Shown here one piece after another: positions 36,077-49,073 of a DNA stretch of 64,000 nt (positions are counted from its first letter, which is position 1; every line of letters starts with the position of its first letter). The stretch lies in assembly GCA_016748015.1 (NCBI GenBank), contig JAAOMT010000231.1:145453-209452 (forward strand), given 5' to 3'. The translations under genes were made by a program, and so were the position numbers. The notes under the pieces are model-generated. The model ran no database searches. It was not told the origin of the DNA and was given only the letters and a program-made list of their open reading frames with translations. This DNA is from Geosiphon pyriformis (Eukaryota; Glomeromycota; Glomeromycetes; Archaeosporales; Geosiphonaceae).

Positions 36077-37452
36077 TTAATTTGATAAAAAATGGGATTT
36101 GTGAAAACGACCTAGAATATAAAGCAGATTTTTATATTTTAGCTTCCAATGTAAAAAGGATCCTGGACTACATTATAACGCGTATGGGGCAATCTCTTGA
36201 AAAAGATGGGCCTATGAACACTTATGAGAAGGATTTTGTAGCCATTCTGGAAGATAAATCTCTCTTCGATCTCCAGATAAATCTTCCTAATGACGAAGTT
36301 GTCTTAGCGCACAAGTATCTAAGATTTTTTTTTGAAAGGGTTTCACTTATATAAATTAAAAAATTAAAAATCTACTCCCTGAATAGGTTCCTCTTGATTG
36401 CTCGTTGCCCCAAATTTCGAAAATTGTTTTGCGAAGTCAATCAGTCCAATTCTAAAAACAAGGGAGTAAATTATTCCTCAATTCGGTCGGACTTAGACTT
36501 AGAGGCGGTAGACCTTCAAAAAGTTATAGGGGCAACTGGCTTAGACCCAAAATCAGTCTCAAAAGCATTTCATGAACTTCATTATTATTTCTACCATGAT
36601 AGGGTGAATTGGGACAACGTTTTTAATGAAAACCAAACTCTGATTTCATTTGGAATGCTCATTGAACGCTTAGAAGTTGTGAATTTGATTGAGCCAACAA
36701 ATCTGAACTTAATATTTTACGTTTCCCGCAGTCCCATTGATCGTTTTATTGATCTTTTAAATCAAATACTTAAATTTAAAAATTATGAAAAGTCCTGCAA
36801 AGAAGACTTTTTCACGATCTTGCAAGAGCTTGTTGTCAGCGGTATTGCAAATAATCTCGAAGAACCTGGTGTTGAAATCTTGTCACTCCCTGCATTAAAG
36901 CTTGTTCTTCAATTCTCTTCTGAATCGTTAAACACTGAACAGAAAACTCAAGTCTTGGTGGGTTAAATTATTTAAAAAATTTCTTTTTTTCATCTAACTT
37001 TCAAGATTCAGTGGCCAATTAATACCTTTAATACTCAAATAATATTTTTAGGGAGTGTCGGACCATAATATTGAGAAAGAAACCCAAAAGTTCTGCCTTA
37101 TTATTAGGTGGGTCGAGGCAAATTCCCCAATTGAGATTGAAAAACATGATCTACTTGGCCTTGTGAGTTTAAGTAATGTAAGGCCGCAAGTGCTTATTCA
37201 AAATGTAATTTTTTGCTTTTTTGATTCCAATCTGTATTTAGGTTTGTAGCTGAAGTAACTACAAGTTTTTGAAATTCATAGATGAAAATGATTAACAAGA
37301 TCTCACCAGCTCGGTACCAAACTATTTTGGAAGAAACTTTTGTCAATTTAGCAAGAAGTCCTCTCACTTTAACATTAGAAAAAGAAAATCAACATTTGCG
37401 TGATCAAATAAAGGCTTTAAAACGGGGAACTGCAGATAAATCCAAAAAATAG
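36077..37452 (+). CDS. BTB-BACK domain protein, 5' exon not found
   Basis: Exons 36077-36314, 36387-36957, 37052-37204 and 37282-37452 with consistent phases, about 377 residues. After a helical head (DFYILASNVKRILDYIITRM) comes a BTB core: DLQINLPNDEVVLAHKFLLI then ARCPKFRKLF, and further on SVSKAFHELHYYFYHDRV. The BACK-like part includes EILSLPALKLVLQ, CLIIRWVEANSP and LLGLVSLSNVRPQVL. The C-terminus is a short coiled stretch (LEKENQHLRDQIKALKRG) and a Lys-rich end. BTB-BACK proteins often act as substrate adaptors of cullin-3 ubiquitin ligases; no Kelch or TLDc part is visible here. The acceptor at 36076 implies an upstream exon ending in phase 1, which I could not identify. The BTB core carries a longer insert than usual. 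Confidence 0.75.
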
Positions 37453-40400
37453 GTATTTACTTTTGACAAGAAAATTGAAATATGGGATCTTTTTATTAAT
37501 TAATCGGCTATTCCTAATTTTGTAATTTATTGTCTAGGAAAAAGATAGGAAGAATTTTTATCTTCAGAGGTAAATAAAATCTTGTTTTTTTTTTAATAAA
37601 GTCTTTCATGCTTTACTAGAAAACCAAAATTCAATTTTATAATCAACCCATGCACTTCACTTTCTCTCAGCAAAGAGTATTCCTGCCCACTTAAGATATA
37701 TGATTTATGTATTCATTTTGTTTAATGAGCTTTAGACTAAAGCTGCATTCAGAAATTACACAGTCCACTAAAGCTTAAAATTAAACCGATTTCAAATAAA
37801 AATTTGACATTCATCAGATAATGTATTTCCTGAAGAAATTTTTAATTACCAATGTAGCTAAAAACAGCCATATGCATCATTTTTCAAAATCAAACTGCTT
37901 TTAATTTATAAGGAGGCGCAACTCGTTTTTGATTTATTATAGAGCCCTAGGGAAAATGTTCATTGCTTTAAAGAATCAATAGTATTGAAATATTATCAGC
38001 TCCTAACGAGGAATTAATTGTGTCAAATTTATTTAAACTTAAAATGACTATACCTTGAAAAGAATATTCTGGTCTGCAATTAACATCGAAATTTTTAGTT
38101 GCCAAAGATAACATAGAATGAAATTAATAAGCATAATAAAAATTCATTTATTATTAAATAAAAATAAATTTTTAATTAATTTTAATTTTTGCTATAATTA
38201 AAATTTTAAAAAATTTTTTTATTATTAATTTTAATAATAATATAAATATAATATTAAATTAACATTATTAAGTATTTAGAACACTTATATAATATTACAT
38301 TAAAATTGAATAATTAATAATTAGTAATTTACCATAGAAATTATATATCAATATAAATTGTTGTATTAAAGAAAAAATATGAAAATAAACATATCTTTTT
38401 TAATATTTAATATTTTTTATTAATAAATTGTATAATTTATAAAATATTAAATATTGTTTGGTAACAGTAAAAACTTTATTTATATAAAAATACAATTAAG
38501 CAAAAATTAAACATTATTCTAATATAAAATTTAGTAAAACATTAATTTTTAATTATGTAAAAAAAAAATTAAAAAAAAGTACAGATAACAAATTATTACA
38601 ACAATTAAAAAAAAGACTATTTATTTATTTATTTATTTTATAAATTTTTTTAAATCAAAAAATGTATTTAATTTTTAAGTTTTGTTTTTAATATTCAAAC
38701 AGATTAACATATTATAAAAACAAAATAAATTTGATATGTTTTTAGGATCATCAAGCTTTTTAATATTTTAAGCAATATAAATTGGAATAATATTTTATAT
38801 TGCAAAAAATAATAACAAAAATTAAATTTGGATTGAATTTATAATAATAATAATAATAATAATAATTTTTTTACCAGTTTAATATATATATATATATTGA
38901 ATTAATTTTCATATAGTTTCAAACAAAATGAAAAAAAAAATTTTCAGTTTTTTAAAAACATTTTTGATATTAAAAAATAAAATAAAATTTGAAATCAATA
39001 ATCTTATAATTTAAATTGATTTTTTACAATTATTATTATATTTAAAAGTTTAAAAAACAATCTATTAATTGTAATTGTTAAAAAAATAAAAGTTTTAAGA
39101 AAATTGTCAGTATTAATATATATAAGTTTAATTAATTTAAAAATTAAACATTATAAAAACAGTTGTAAATTTTTTTAGTATTTATTAAAAATTTATTAAA
39201 TCTTTTTAATTACATGATTAATAAAGTCGTGTATAATAAATAATTATGTTAATTAACTTTTTGTCTTAAATTAATTTCTTAAAAATTTATGTAATAAATA
39301 GTGTACTTAATCAAATATTTTTAAAAATAATTAAATTAGAAATTACAGAACTTTTCAAAAAAAAAATTACTTTTTAATTATGATGATGCTACTTTTATTG
39401 TTGATTCTGACATCGTTCTATCATGAACACCAGAAATTGAATCATTACTGGCTCAATGATGAGGAGGTCAAAGCTTTTATATAACAAGCATCTTAAACAG
39501 TAGACCTTCATTGGGTATATAACAAGAAAGTTGTATATATTACATTTATCAAGTACCAACTACATAAGAACATGACTATCGTGAAGAAAATGACATCTAG
39601 AACATTATCTAACTTCTTTTTGCTATTAATAGTTTCATCTTACGCACCTATCAACTATCAGCACAATAATGGGAGAAATTCTGCCGACAAGTATCATAAG
39701 AAAATGGTTAAGAACATTCAATTTGATCATTCCACAATTTAATTCACATGCAATGGCAGAGAAAAAGAAAAAGAGATTAATCTAGCATAGATTACAAAAA
39801 ATATTAAATGAAGACACAGAAGTTTTCCCACAGGTTCCTCAGTAAGACAGAGGAGTTAGGTTATTGTGTTTGAAACATACACCTTGAAAATATGCAGTGG
39901 GTGTGGATGGGTTTTAAATAATACCTTGGTGACCAGAAAATTTTTAAGCGCCAGGATTATAATTTGGTAATAAATAGAGATATCAATAGCACTTGAGGAA
40001 TTTTTTTGTTGAGAGGTCTTCTTTTCCTCGAAGAGTTTGCTGTTTAGGTTGATCTCGATGAAAGCTTTGGAATTTTCGGATCATAGTTTTATTTGCATTG
40101 TGAATTTAGCTGCTCGTCGGAAGTTGTTGAATAAATGTTCTTTGCTCTGGCGGTCTTTGACTGGTGCGAGTTTGGAAACCTCTGCCTGAGGAGCTGCATG
40201 GCAAATTTGCGGAGGGAGAATCACTCATCTGACTAGCGTTGACTATTTTAATATTAATAAACAATTCAATCCATCCAATTACCGGATGAATATAAATGAA
40301 TTGAAGAAAGAAGAAATTTTGAATTATGAATCAAAATTCATCGCGATTAACTACTTTTACAAGGTTAGAAATGTTTTGATTATTTATAATAGTTTCTCTT

Positions 40401-40780
40401 CAAGCTTTTGAGGAAAAGTCGAATATAAAGCCTATCACTTTGAAATATATGTGAACTCATTTATGTTTTTAAAGAAATTATATCAAATAGATTTTACCTG
40501 TTATATATCCCTTTCGTTAAGAATTTTGAGATTTTCTTGTCAATTTTTGGCATGATGGTATCGTGGCTGACTTTGATAATTAAAGCAGAAAATTAATACT
40601 CTAAAGCTAGAATTCTTTAAAGGATATTAATTAGAAAATATTTAAAAGTCCTAGACGATTTCTGCCTTTTACAGCTTTAAAAAAAAAAAATTATAGTAAA
40701 AAATTATTTCAAGACAATTTGTATATGATTAAAATGAAAAGAAGGGTAAAATTAAAACTCTCAAATAAAGCTAAAAAATT
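37453..40780. other. AT-rich intergenic DNA
   Basis: 37900-39360 is almost pure A/T, including an (ATA)n run at 38841-38866. 39370-40250 is GC-richer; its minus strand at about 40000-40200 is open for some 65 codons apart from one stop (see findings). No complete gene is supported. Confidence 0.5.
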
Positions 40781-42105
40781 TTAAATTTGATATTTATAAT
40801 AAATATTTTCAAATGGTTTATATTCATAACATTGTTTCATTCTGTACCCGAAATAGGGTCCATTATGTGCATCAATGAAGGAGCCATGTGTCTTAGAGGT
40901 ATTATCTAGTTCTCCCTTTAATAAGAGTTCTTGAAATTGTAGATTACAATCCTATAATAATTAAGATAAAAGAAGTTCAATTACTCTAGGTATTCAAATC
41001 AGATCAAAAATATTTGCCCATACTTACAGGATTTTCGGTTCCAAATATCTGATGGCAATTAAAAATTATAGGTTTATCATCTCCACAGTTACAGATGTCA
41101 CGCAGTATCCAATACTCAGTATTTGGATGTTTAAAAGTGCGGCTCAAAAACAATGGAACATAATCATTGATATAAGTTACGCGGTTGACGAAAAATCTTT
41201 GTGAAATATAGCGTATGAAATTTTCATCTCCAATTCTTGGAGCTCCATATGTAATGATTGCAATTTGATCTGGAGTAACTACGTCACGATTCTTCCTCCA
41301 AAACTCTACTGCAGCATAGGTAGCTAAAGCTTTTAAAAAAGGTTTTTTCATTAATTAATTTATATATAGTGAGAGTATGAAAAAATTAAAAACTCTTAAT
41401 TTTACCTCCACCCTCACCATGACCTGTAAAAATAAAATTATAATCTGCATAATCTCGATAATTTTTATAGGACACATATTTTTCAAGAGATTTCAATATT
41501 TTATCTTTCAATTTTCTTTTAAACCTTTGATAAAATTCTAGTGGTACTTTGGAATTAGCAAATAAACCCAATTTTAGAGTCTTAGAGGCCATGGATCGAT
41601 CCAATTCAACCATTCTATCAAAGGTTAATTCTCGCCCTCTGACTTGTATCACAATTGTTGGAATAAACGATTTATTCCTCAAAATTTTTCGGTAGGCGGG
41701 AGCTACCCAAACTAAATTTAAAATTTTCATTATCAAAAGAAAAAATTTAAAATTTTTTGCAAGTAAAATAAGAGAATAACTACCATAAATATCTTTTTCC
41801 ACAAACCCTGATTCATCAAGTAAACAATAAGTCTGATGAGCATAGTAAGCCATTTCAGATAAAAGCCACATTGTATTCATTTGATTTTGATTAATTACTC
41901 TCCCAACTCTTTTAATCAAAATATTTGTTTCTAAATATTTTTGATTCAGAGTATTATTAATAACTGTATTGGAAATATTTTTGTATCTTCCTTGTTTTTC
42001 ATATGCAAAATTTTTTTGAGAAAAGATGTAAAATAATAATAATAATAATAATAATAAATTAAAAAAAGAGAGGTTTCGTTGTGAGAAAGATATTTTGAAA
42101 TTCAT
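40781..42105 (-). CDS. class-3-lipase-like protein lacking the catalytic Ser
   Basis: Four exons (41784-42105, 41406-41711, 41028-41329, 40781-40951), phases 1, 1, 0, give 366 residues. The N-terminus is a signal or anchor with a Leu run encoded by a (TTA)n repeat. WLLSEMAYYAHQTYCLL and PTIVIQVRGRE match the lead-in and oxyanion-strand region of fungal class-3 lipases. The nucleophile elbow, GHSxGG in active enzymes, is GHGEGG, with Gly at codon 41416-41418. ITYGAPRIGD, YINDYVPLF (candidate catalytic Asp) and AHNGPYFGYRM (candidate His) follow as in the family. Without the Ser it is unlikely to hydrolyse esters and may be a binding or regulatory protein, secreted or lumenal. All splice phases and the frame are intact. 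Confidence 0.86.
42032..42058 (-). repeat. AAT/TTA microsatellite inside the lipase signal peptide
   Basis: A trinucleotide run on the coding strand gives consecutive Leu codons (LLLLLLLL) in the signal segment of the lipase-like protein. Confidence 0.85.
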
Positions 42106-43833
42106 TTTTAAAATATATTCAATTTTATTTCTCTCAGAATTCTAGATTTGTAAGATGTTATGAATGAAAAATTTTAAACTATAAAGTAAACCCTGAAAAG
42201 TTTTGCAAATTGTGTATATTTCTATTTGTATTTACTGGGATCAGATGTTCTTTTAACTTTTCTTAAAAGGGAATTTTTCATGAAAAAGATAATTTAAAAA
42301 AAAAGATGTTCCTATGTTAATATTCTGGTTATTTACGCACATTGAAAAACTTTCCCTTTATGCCAAAATTTTTTTCCATATATAAAATTAATCATAAGAT
42401 TATATATAATCCAATTAAAGTCATTATATAATATTCTTTCTAAAATAGGCACTACCTTCTATTTTACACTTAAAATTTTATCGATTAAGTTCTAATTATT
42501 TTCTTAAGAAAACGATATAATATATTTTATAAGAAATTATTTTACTACTACATAGAATACTGAAAAATGATAAAAATCAAATGGATTTACATTAATTTTA
42601 AAAGCAATAAACCAGTAGATTTATTAAATACATGATTAAATTGTTTTTTTCATTAAAAACAAAATTCTTAAATTGTTATTTATAATTTTATGAGTTATCA
42701 AATATCAAAAATTTATTTTTAAGTAAACTTTATTGAAAAATTGAGAATTTTAATAAACAAAATAACCATTAAATATCAAGTCATATTTAAATTATTTTTT
42801 GTTTAAATAATTTATTTTAAATCTACTTTGACCAATTAGTTTATCTCTTTAAATTCTAAGCATCACCTTCTGACTAATAAGGCTCAAAAATGAGTTAAAT
42901 ACCTGTAGTCTCTTAAAGCAGATCATTAGAAAGTATCTCTTTTTAAAAAATTAAAATATATTCCCTTTATAAAAAGGTACAAATAAAAACCACAAATTAC
43001 TAATCAATGACGCAAGTATTTAGATGAAAAGTCTTCTCCTTTATCTAATCCAAGCTAGTAGTATAGCAAATAAGGGATGAAAACGGCGTTTTCGGGTTTT
43101 CCTTATTTAAACTAAGTTTAAAATGGGATAAATTTTTTAATATTCTTGCTACGCTCCAGTTTTTTGCACTCATTGGTATTTTTTTTAAAAAACGTATTTT
43201 TAATTAAATATGTTACTTTTGTTATATTTGATGTATTTTTACTTGAAAATTTTCAGATAACTGTAAATCAATAATAAAGCTATCAATCTGTGAAATCAAA
43301 TATCTTTTTCGAATATGGTTCTCTTTTTTAGTCAAATGCAACGGTAATTTTGTCATTTCATCATTGGCTAACAAATTATGGGACTTTGACACTTTGACAA
43401 TTATTAAGAAAGTTCTTGAGAATGCTATGAGAGTGAAAGGTAATTTAATTATAAGGAAATTTATTGCATTATTTATAATGACTTTACTCATTCTCTCATT
43501 TTTTGTTCATAGGCAAAATATTCGAATGAAAAATCGGATTTAATTCATTTTTTATTTGTTCGTTTTAAGTAAGTATATATAATATATATATATATATGAA
43601 ATTCTCTAATTATACTATGTGATAACAATTTTGATCGTTTCAGTATAATTCTAAAATTATCCTATGTTTTATATATTCTTACAATCTTTTAACCTTCACT
43701 CCCTTCCTCTTTAAATATGTATTCCTCTTTTCGAACCGGCGTACTAAATCGTGAATATCTTTATAAGGAGTTAAGAAGGTATTAATTAGAAAAAGAATCC
43801 GACTTTTTTATTCAAAGGGACTCGTGAATAAAA
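42106..43833. other. AT-rich intergenic DNA
   Basis: Nothing supported. An 89-codon minus frame at 43222-43491 is Leu/Ile/Lys-rich and has no partner exons. Confidence 0.55.
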
Positions 43834-44269
43834 TTAAGAATACCTTTTATCAAATTTTTGATTAATTGCAATTAATTTCACTTGGGTATTTTGATCAATA
43901 TTATTCCATGGTTCTGGGTTATTGATTCTGTTTAAATCAATCAGTTATAAATACAAGACAAATAAGACGACAGTTAAGTTTTTAAGTAAATAAAAATTTA
44001 GAACTTTAATCATTAAAATATAATATAAAATTTACCGATCCCAAATAACGTCAGGGCCACGAGCGAGACGACTCAGATACCAAGTTGCACCTCCAACAGC
44101 AACAGCCTAAAAACCATTTATTTTTTATATTTCAATCATTTTCGTTTGAGTTTATGTTCCTCGGCAAAAAAAAAAAAAATTTTTTTTTACTTACAGTAAC
44201 ACAATAGATCGGAATGATCTCGACACGGAACCAATGTCTAAAGAAGTTACTTGAGGCAGTGGAAGCCAT
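43834..44269 (-). CDS. NDUFA4/B12D-like respiratory complex subunit
   Basis: Three exons (44195-44269, 44036-44106, 43834-43927), phases 0 and 2, give 79 residues, the usual size of the family. The sequence runs HWFRVEIIPIYCVTAVAVGG, ATWYLSRLARGPDVIWDR, then NNPEPWNNI and a C-terminal tail. The single membrane span followed by LARGPDVIW and a NPEPWN motif is typical of the NDUFA4 (MLRQ)/B12D family of the mitochondrial inner membrane, first assigned to complex I and in animals shown to belong to cytochrome c oxidase. The start at 44269 is the only upstream ATG that fits. It is a compact housekeeping gene in AT-rich surroundings. Confidence 0.9.
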
Positions 44270-44699
44270 TTTGATCAAGTTTTAAATTTTAAGGGTAATT
44301 TTAAAAAAATTTTCAAGATTGAAAAAGTATTGCGAAAAAATAGATCAAAAAGCCTGAATTTATTTTGAATCCTAGGTGGGTTTTTCCTCCTTTCGAGCAA
44401 AGCACGCACCAATCAACAGTCGTTAAAATGAAATTAAAATGCATGTAATATATTGAACTTTCGGCGAATTTCGCCGTCGAAAAATATTAGTAGAAAAAAA
44501 CGTTTTACTAACGGTGGCTACAGGTATTACATTAACATATGCATCATACACTTTGACAGGTCTCAAAGTAGTTAATGTTAAAAATACATCATCGTTTATG
44601 ACATAATCGGCGGTGTTAGGATGTACATTACCCCCAAAAGTAACGCCCGATACAAAATTGGACACAAAAATTCTAATACTTTTCCGATTCTTTTTTTTT
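44270..44699. other. intergenic DNA with an unidentified 80-codon minus frame
   Basis: The minus frame 44423-44665 (VSGVTFGGNVHPNTADYVIN) reads like protein sequence rather than A/T noise, but I do not recognise it and found no exon to join to it. It adjoins the Tc1 relic and may belong to another inserted element. Confidence 0.3.
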
Positions 44700-45330
44700 T
44701 TTTTTTAACCACAGACTTTATGTTTTTGGGTATTGTCCTTCCATAATTTCCGGTTTGGCAAATTCGTCAGTGAGTTGATGATCGTGATTTCATTTTTCGT
44801 TTGATTATTCCCGCAATATTGATCGGCGCGTTATCTTGCGTAGCTCCCGGTTAACAGCGTAATTAGGTTCTGAAATAGAAGCAAAGTTGGGTTTAAGATT
44901 TCAAGGTAATTATTTGCATTTATTTTTTCATCATTAGTATTTTGTATTCACAAAATACTAATGATCCTTTTAATTTTCCCTTAACCCATTATGAATTTTC
45001 GTCCACTTTTTTGAAATAAGCATTAAATTTTTCTAAAGTGTTCCATCAAACTCTTGGTTGTCGTGATTGCTTCCCAATTTCCAAACTTGTCTCATCAGAG
45101 GAGATAACTTTTTCCCAATTTTTAATTGTTTTTATTTTTATTTTCCTCAAACTACCTAACACGAATATAAGCATATGTTTCTAAGATATATAAGGTTTTT
45201 TTGCTGCAATACGCGAGTGAAGTCTAGAGTTTAGCGAAAACATTTGCGGCAGTTGAAAAATTACATTTAAGACATTAATTGTTAACTATTTCGTGGAGCG
45301 ACGCATATCATTTTTCTTGGTTTTAAATAC
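44700..45330 (-). pseudogene. relic of a Tc1-like DDE transposase
   Basis: Reading the minus strand in shifting frames gives KKPYISxKHM near 45210, KNWEKVISSDET at about 45090-45125 (first catalytic Asp), and QDNAPINIAGIIKRKM at about 44805-44840 (second catalytic Asp with the DNAP context). This order is that of Tc1-type transposases, which recognise terminal repeats and cut at TA. Many stops and frameshifts make it inactive. Its ends were not found. It is not the same copy as the short element at 3585, whose catalytic part is absent. Confidence 0.65.
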
Positions 45331-47722
45331 CAATAAATTTTTTTCGTGGTTTTCAAAGAATTTGTAATCTTCAAGAATGTGATAAATTTACACTTTTTTC
45401 TGTTTTGTCAATAAAGCGCCGTATTATTGTGGGATCATTTTTGGGATTTTAGGTGGATTTATGATTTTCATATATTTCAAAATCTTTTTTTTATCAATGC
45501 GTTTAGCTGTGTACGAATTGTTGTCATTTTTTTTTTACATAACAATATCATAATATTGTAGAGTTGTAAAAAGAAAACAAATTTCAAGTTTATTTGTCAA
45601 AAAACGTTACTTTTTACGAGTATTATAAACAGATAGATTGTAATAAATCAATACTATGCATTACTACTATTTCCTGCATAATAACAAAGCTCTTGTTATC
45701 CATTAAGCTCTATAATTTTGGCATTTCTATACCTTGAACCCTTCAATTCTTTGGACATTATAACAAGCATTTCCCGGAAATATACAAATGTCAAACTGCA
45801 TAAAACTATTTGTATATCCAGGCAAATTTTTAATAATTTTTTTTATAATAATAAGTAAACTTGTTTCTTTTTTCAAAAAAAAAAAAAAAAGATCACATAA
45901 ACCATATTTATAATTATTTAGAATGATAATAGGCTTATAACAATATATAATAAGCAATAAAAAATTATGAAAATTAATGACAAAAATACAGTTTTAAGTG
46001 AATTTTAAAAACTTTTGTTATTATTTGTTACAAATTTTTTTAAAATTAAAATGATAAATGATTTATTTATAAATTTTGCAAATTTGCATTATTAATTATA
46101 TTCTAATAATCAATGCTTTTTTTATATTGTAAAGCAATATTAAATTTATTAAAAGACACTATTATGAACAAATTTTTATCAAGTTTTAATTATTTTTCAA
46201 AAGTTATTTTTGATTAATAATGTATATTTAAGAATATTTTTCCATTTTTTTTTATTTTTTTTTATTTGTATTTTTTTTTAACATTCAAAAGTTGATTTTG
46301 TATTATACTTGATTGTGATATATAAATTAATTATACGTTATACTTTAATGATTAAATTTTTTTTGGTTTTTATAATATAAATTTTTAATATTCTAAATTC
46401 GCTATTTGCATAATCTTTTGATTTTAAATATTTTTAATTTTACAAGGTATTTAGTAGATATTAATAAAATTTTTTGATATCTAAAATATAAAAATTTTAG
46501 GATACTATTTGTCAAACTTTATGATATTTATTTTAAGTTCAAACATTAAAATTATTATATTAAGAGTATCAAACAAATAAATTTAAAAGTGTTTTGTTTA
46601 ACTTACAATTTATTATATTTTTTAGTTCTTGAAATAAAAAAAACTATTTTTGATTAAAAGTTCAGGTAATTTTTTACTTTTGAATATTTTAAAAAATTAA
46701 TTTTTGTATTCAATAAAAAATATTTAATATTAAATATAATCACTTAATTTCTTTTTAAATTTGGTTAAATATTAAAAAAAAAAAAAGGAATAACTATTGA
46801 AAAAGAACTTGGCAAGAACCTACTAATAAAAATATTATTCAAAATATAATTTAATTAAATTGATCATATTCTGTGTGTCTTAAGGTTAACTAATTTTTCG
46901 ACGAAATATAATTTTATTTCTTGATTAGAGTTACTTTATTATTACTTATCAATTGATTATTTTTGATATTAAAAATAAATTTTGTTTGTTTTTAAGATTC
47001 TTTTTTTTTTTGAATTGAATTGAATTGAAAACTGGTATTTTAATTTGTTTATGAAAAGTATTGAAGATTTCTTTTTTAAAAAAGCCTCTAGACTTGCCAT
47101 GAATTTCCTTAATTATATATTTTCTCGTAGAATATATCAATATTTTCTTGTAAGATTTAATTACATTACTCTTGCTTGAAGCTTCAAAGAAGATAATTGC
47201 TTCTATTTTTATATAAACTAAATATATTTTCTTAATCCTGAAAATATATTAATAACTGATAATTTTAATGTTATTATTTCTTTTTGTTATTTATAATACA
47301 ATATCAATATAATTTTGCGAGGTGAATATTATAAGGACTTGGATACGTAATACAATATTTTTTCTGAACTTTAAAATAAAATAAAAAAGTTAAATTGCAA
47401 TTCTTGAAGTAAATAAGATATTATTTTAAAGGTTCATAATTTCACAGTAAACGATTATGGGGTATTTTCTCATTCTTTTGGCCCTTTAATAATGAGAATC
47501 AAAATAATTATATTTCACGTGACAAAATCCGATGATTAAATCGAATACAAAATAAAGTTAAAATTACCTTCTTATCACTTTTTAACTTTTGTTTACATAT
47601 TTGATGTTTTTTGTTTCGAAACGGTAAAAATTAATATAAATAAGAAAAAGTTAAGATTTAAAAAATGTGGCTTTTTTGAGTATAACGAAATATATTTTTT
47701 TTTACTAAATTTTACTAAGGGA

Positions 47723-47755
<33 letters not shown>

Positions 47756-48479
47756 TTAGAAATTATTATTAAAAAAAAGGGGATGTTTTAATTTCAATCC
47801 TTTTTTTTTTTAATCATGTTTCTTTATAATGATAATGATGTTGATTATGATTTTTAATTTTCGTAAAAAACTAAAATAAAAACTAGTAGCTTTTCTTTCA
47901 ACCCTTATACCAATTAAATTTTGAAAATCAGGATCAAACAAGTTCTTTTTTTTTGCTAATCTTGAATTTTTCTTCTAAAAGAAAACTTTTCATTCAAAAA
48001 AAAAAGCTTTCCTTCCTTACTTTCATCAATCAATGGTAAAATTACGATGTAACATTTTGATATATTTTTCAAATAAAATTTTTATTTTATTGGAACGAAA
48101 TAAAAAATACTTTTCAATAAAATCTTTCACTTTTATTAAATTTGTAGATATGCAAGGATAATTATTGAAATTGTTAACTTTAAAAATTTTCTCTTTAATT
48201 AAATTAATCAGCAAAAAAGTTGTCGTTTTTTTTTTGTTTTTTTTTTGTTTTTTTTTTTTGTTTAACTTCAAAGATTTATAAATTAAATACATTTTTAAGA
48301 TTAGAAAAAAATTTTTTTTTTTTAAAGGGAATTTACTTAAAATTACATTTGCGAATTTAAATATTGAAAAATTTATATATATACAATTACATTTATAATT
48401 ATAATACAATATTTGGAAATAAAATATATAATGAAACATCTCTCTCTCATTTTTTACATTTTCTACTTTCCCAACTCTA
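45331..48479. other. AT-rich intergenic DNA
   Basis: Nothing supported. It contains long A and T runs and a (TTTTG)n tract. Minus frames at 45727, 46949 and 48026 are dominated by Lys, Asn, Ile and Phe and look like composition noise. Confidence 0.6.
47723..47753. repeat. (TTTTG)n microsatellite
   Basis: Five to six perfect pentamer units in intergenic DNA. Confidence 0.9.
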
Positions 48480-49073
48480 TCATGTCTTGAAAAACCTTCT
48501 TAACCCAAATCGAGAAATCATTCTCTTTAACTTTTTAAAGCCTCTAGGACGATTTTCGTCAAAAGTATCCGAAGAAGTAGTCGAAGTACTCATTGAAGAA
48601 GTGGTGTTTGTGATAAATGAAAAGGTTCGTTCACCATGCCGTTCACGATGTATACAAGTTCTGCATTTCTTTTTAAACACTACTGGAATCCCTTGATAAT
48701 CTAATACTGGTATATACCAAATGTCACCGTTGGCCATAAAACCAATAGGTTTCGTAGCCCACATGGTGTAACCTCCTTTAATTAGAGATTCGATAAGTGG
48801 TTGAAACTTTTCGCGGTATCTTTCCTCAGCCAAATCCGAGATATGAATTCTGTGTGTATAGACTTCGTTGATGCGTATTGGTGGACCTCCATCGTTTAAG
48901 TTGATATATTTTGGACCTGGTAATCTTTCAGAGACATAAGCTATTGGGGAAGTTTCCCCTTTTACAGGAGGGGTTAACTCTAGAATATATTCGTTATCAG
49001 GGTTTAAGGTCAAGCCAATAATTTCTGGAGTTTCGTGGTCCATCCAAAGTGGATTTGGTCTCATTAGCAACAT
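48480..49073 (-). CDS. orphan single-exon protein, 197 residues
   Basis: An uninterrupted frame from ATG 49073, clearly GC-richer than its flanks and with coding-like composition. It has no signal peptide or membrane span. Visible features: a Pro-rich first half (ETSPIAYVSERLPGPKYINL), WATKPIGFMANGDIWYIPVL, a CRTC pair followed by HRERHGERTF, a Ser/Thr-rich linker and a basic end (FKKLKRMISRFGLRRFFKT). The basic tail could bind nucleic acid or membrane; that is a guess. I do not recognise the family. A 31-bp tandem duplication lies immediately upstream of the start. It is one of few intron-free genes here. Confidence 0.72.
   Translation of the reverse strand: MLLMRPNPLWMDHETPEIIGLTLNPDNEYILELTPPVKGETSPIAYVSERLPGPKYINLNDGGPPIRINEVYTHRIHISDLAEERYREKFQPLIESLIKGGYTMWATKPIGFMANGDIWYIPVLDYQGIPVVFKKKCRTCIHRERHGERTFSFITNTTSSMSTSTTSSDTFDENRPRGFKKLKRMISRFGLRRFFKT

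Noticed and set aside
48026-48439. 137-codon minus-strand frame
   Set aside because: Almost entirely Lys, Asn, Ile, Phe and Leu from A/T runs; composition noise.
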